From: Filimonas sp.
Lineage (GTDB): Bacteria; Bacteroidota; Bacteroidia; Chitinophagales; Chitinophagaceae
Direction: 5' to 3'
Assembly: GCA_017306865.1 (NCBI GenBank)
Contig: JAFKHH010000015.1
Span: 372,001 to 436,000, forward strand
DNA length: 64,000 bases
A program made the translations under genes and the position numbers. Below, in pieces: positions 63,702-64,000 of the stretch (positions are counted from its first letter, which is position 1; every line of letters begins with the position of its first letter). A model generated the notes under the pieces. That model made no database searches. It saw only the letters and a program-made list of their open reading frames with translations, and was not told the origin of the DNA.

Positions 63702-64000
63702 ATGACTATTCCTGCTTTAATCGCCGTCCCTATTCTCACCGCCTTTACAGGATGGTTGATCATACAACTAATAGCACGCTTATTATTTTCCCCGGCAACG
63801 CCCAAAAAGATATTTGGCATCACTGTACAAGGTATTTTACCGGCTATTCAACCGCTAATTGCGGAAAAAGCCGGGCAAATGGCCAATGCCGCATTTTCCT
63901 TTAGTGATATAGAACAAAAGATCACCAGCCCGGAAGCTGTACAGCAGATTATGCCGATCGTTGAGGGGCATATAGATTTTTTTCTACGTGAAAAGCTGAA
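63702..64000 (+). CDS. DUF445 family membrane protein, 5' part only
   Basis: The frame is open to the window edge (99 codons seen). It starts MTIPALIAVPILTAFTGWLI, one hydrophobic segment, and continues LLFSPATPKKIFGITVQGIL, then IAEKAGQMANAAFS, DIEQKITSPEAVQQIMP and IVEGHIDFFLREKL. The pairing of a GW-containing membrane helix with K-K-I-F-G-I and a repeated helical region is typical of DUF445 (YheB-like). Function unknown in general. An in-frame ATG at 63663 would add 13 residues; I prefer 63702 because the membrane helix then begins at the N-terminus. Confidence 0.82.
   Translation, partial: MTIPALIAVPILTAFTGWLIIQLIARLLFSPATPKKIFGITVQGILPAIQPLIAEKAGQMANAAFSFSDIEQKITSPEAVQQIMPIVEGHIDFFLREKL

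Noticed and set aside
63653-63904. 83-codon plus-strand frame at the right end
   Set aside because: It is out of frame with the DUF445 gene that starts at 63702 and overlaps the tRNA terminator.

Overview
The window reads as a chromosomal segment of a Bacteroidota bacterium, most likely of the family Chitinophagaceae. The reasons are three SusC/SusD pairs, a PorP/SprF plus PorE-like plus type B sorting-domain adhesin set (type IX secretion), a GLPGLI-family protein next to a plug-type outer-membrane barrel, lipoprotein signals of the T-S-C-K-K type, TAnnTTTG-type promoter boxes and few Shine-Dalgarno sequences. The family assignment is inferred from recall of these gene sets, not from a search.

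Positions 1-1202 (minus strand) hold the start of an unrecognised secreted protein and a rhomboid protease. Positions 1391-10060 (minus) form a complete L-fucose scavenging operon. Read in transcription order it is: FucP permease, mutarotase, UxaA-type dehydratase, 2-keto-3-deoxy-fuconate dehydrogenase, FAH-type diketo-deoxyfuconate hydrolase, fuconolactonase, L-fucose dehydrogenase and secreted GH29 alpha-L-fucosidase. Together they would release fucose outside the cytoplasm, import it, and oxidise it without phosphorylation to pyruvate plus L-lactate. No regulator for it is visible. DUF2200 lies divergent at 10573.

Positions 11050-27156 (minus) are a surface-adhesion module: a 4325-residue PKD-rich adhesin with a C-terminal type B sorting domain, then a PorP/SprF barrel, then a PorE-like OmpA lipidless anchor protein. 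Positions 27536-32441 (minus) hold an AraC-Ada repair regulator, a PIN toxin with a short overlapping antitoxin candidate, a dipeptide epimerase and glycogen branching enzyme.

Positions 32602-57680 (plus) hold an outer-membrane barrel plus GLPGLI pair and then three SusC/SusD loci with different cargo. The first carries a secreted metallophosphoesterase fused to a PQQ-type propeller; the second a DUF4397-like lipoprotein and a double-FAS1 lipoprotein; the third only a small secreted protein upstream. None carries a glycoside hydrolase, so these systems may import something other than ordinary polysaccharide.

Positions 57898-64000 are mostly housekeeping: a SpmA/SpmB-like membrane protein, the YchF ATPase, a UpxY/NusG-like antiterminator downstream of the tail-specific protease Prc, tRNA-His with its own promoter and terminator, and the start of a DUF445 membrane protein.

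The intergenic DNA is unusually informative. It holds several families of short dispersed palindromes, REP-like double hairpins, and the decayed 3' end of a lost tandem paralogue at 44405-44590 that was itself interrupted by a REP-like insertion.
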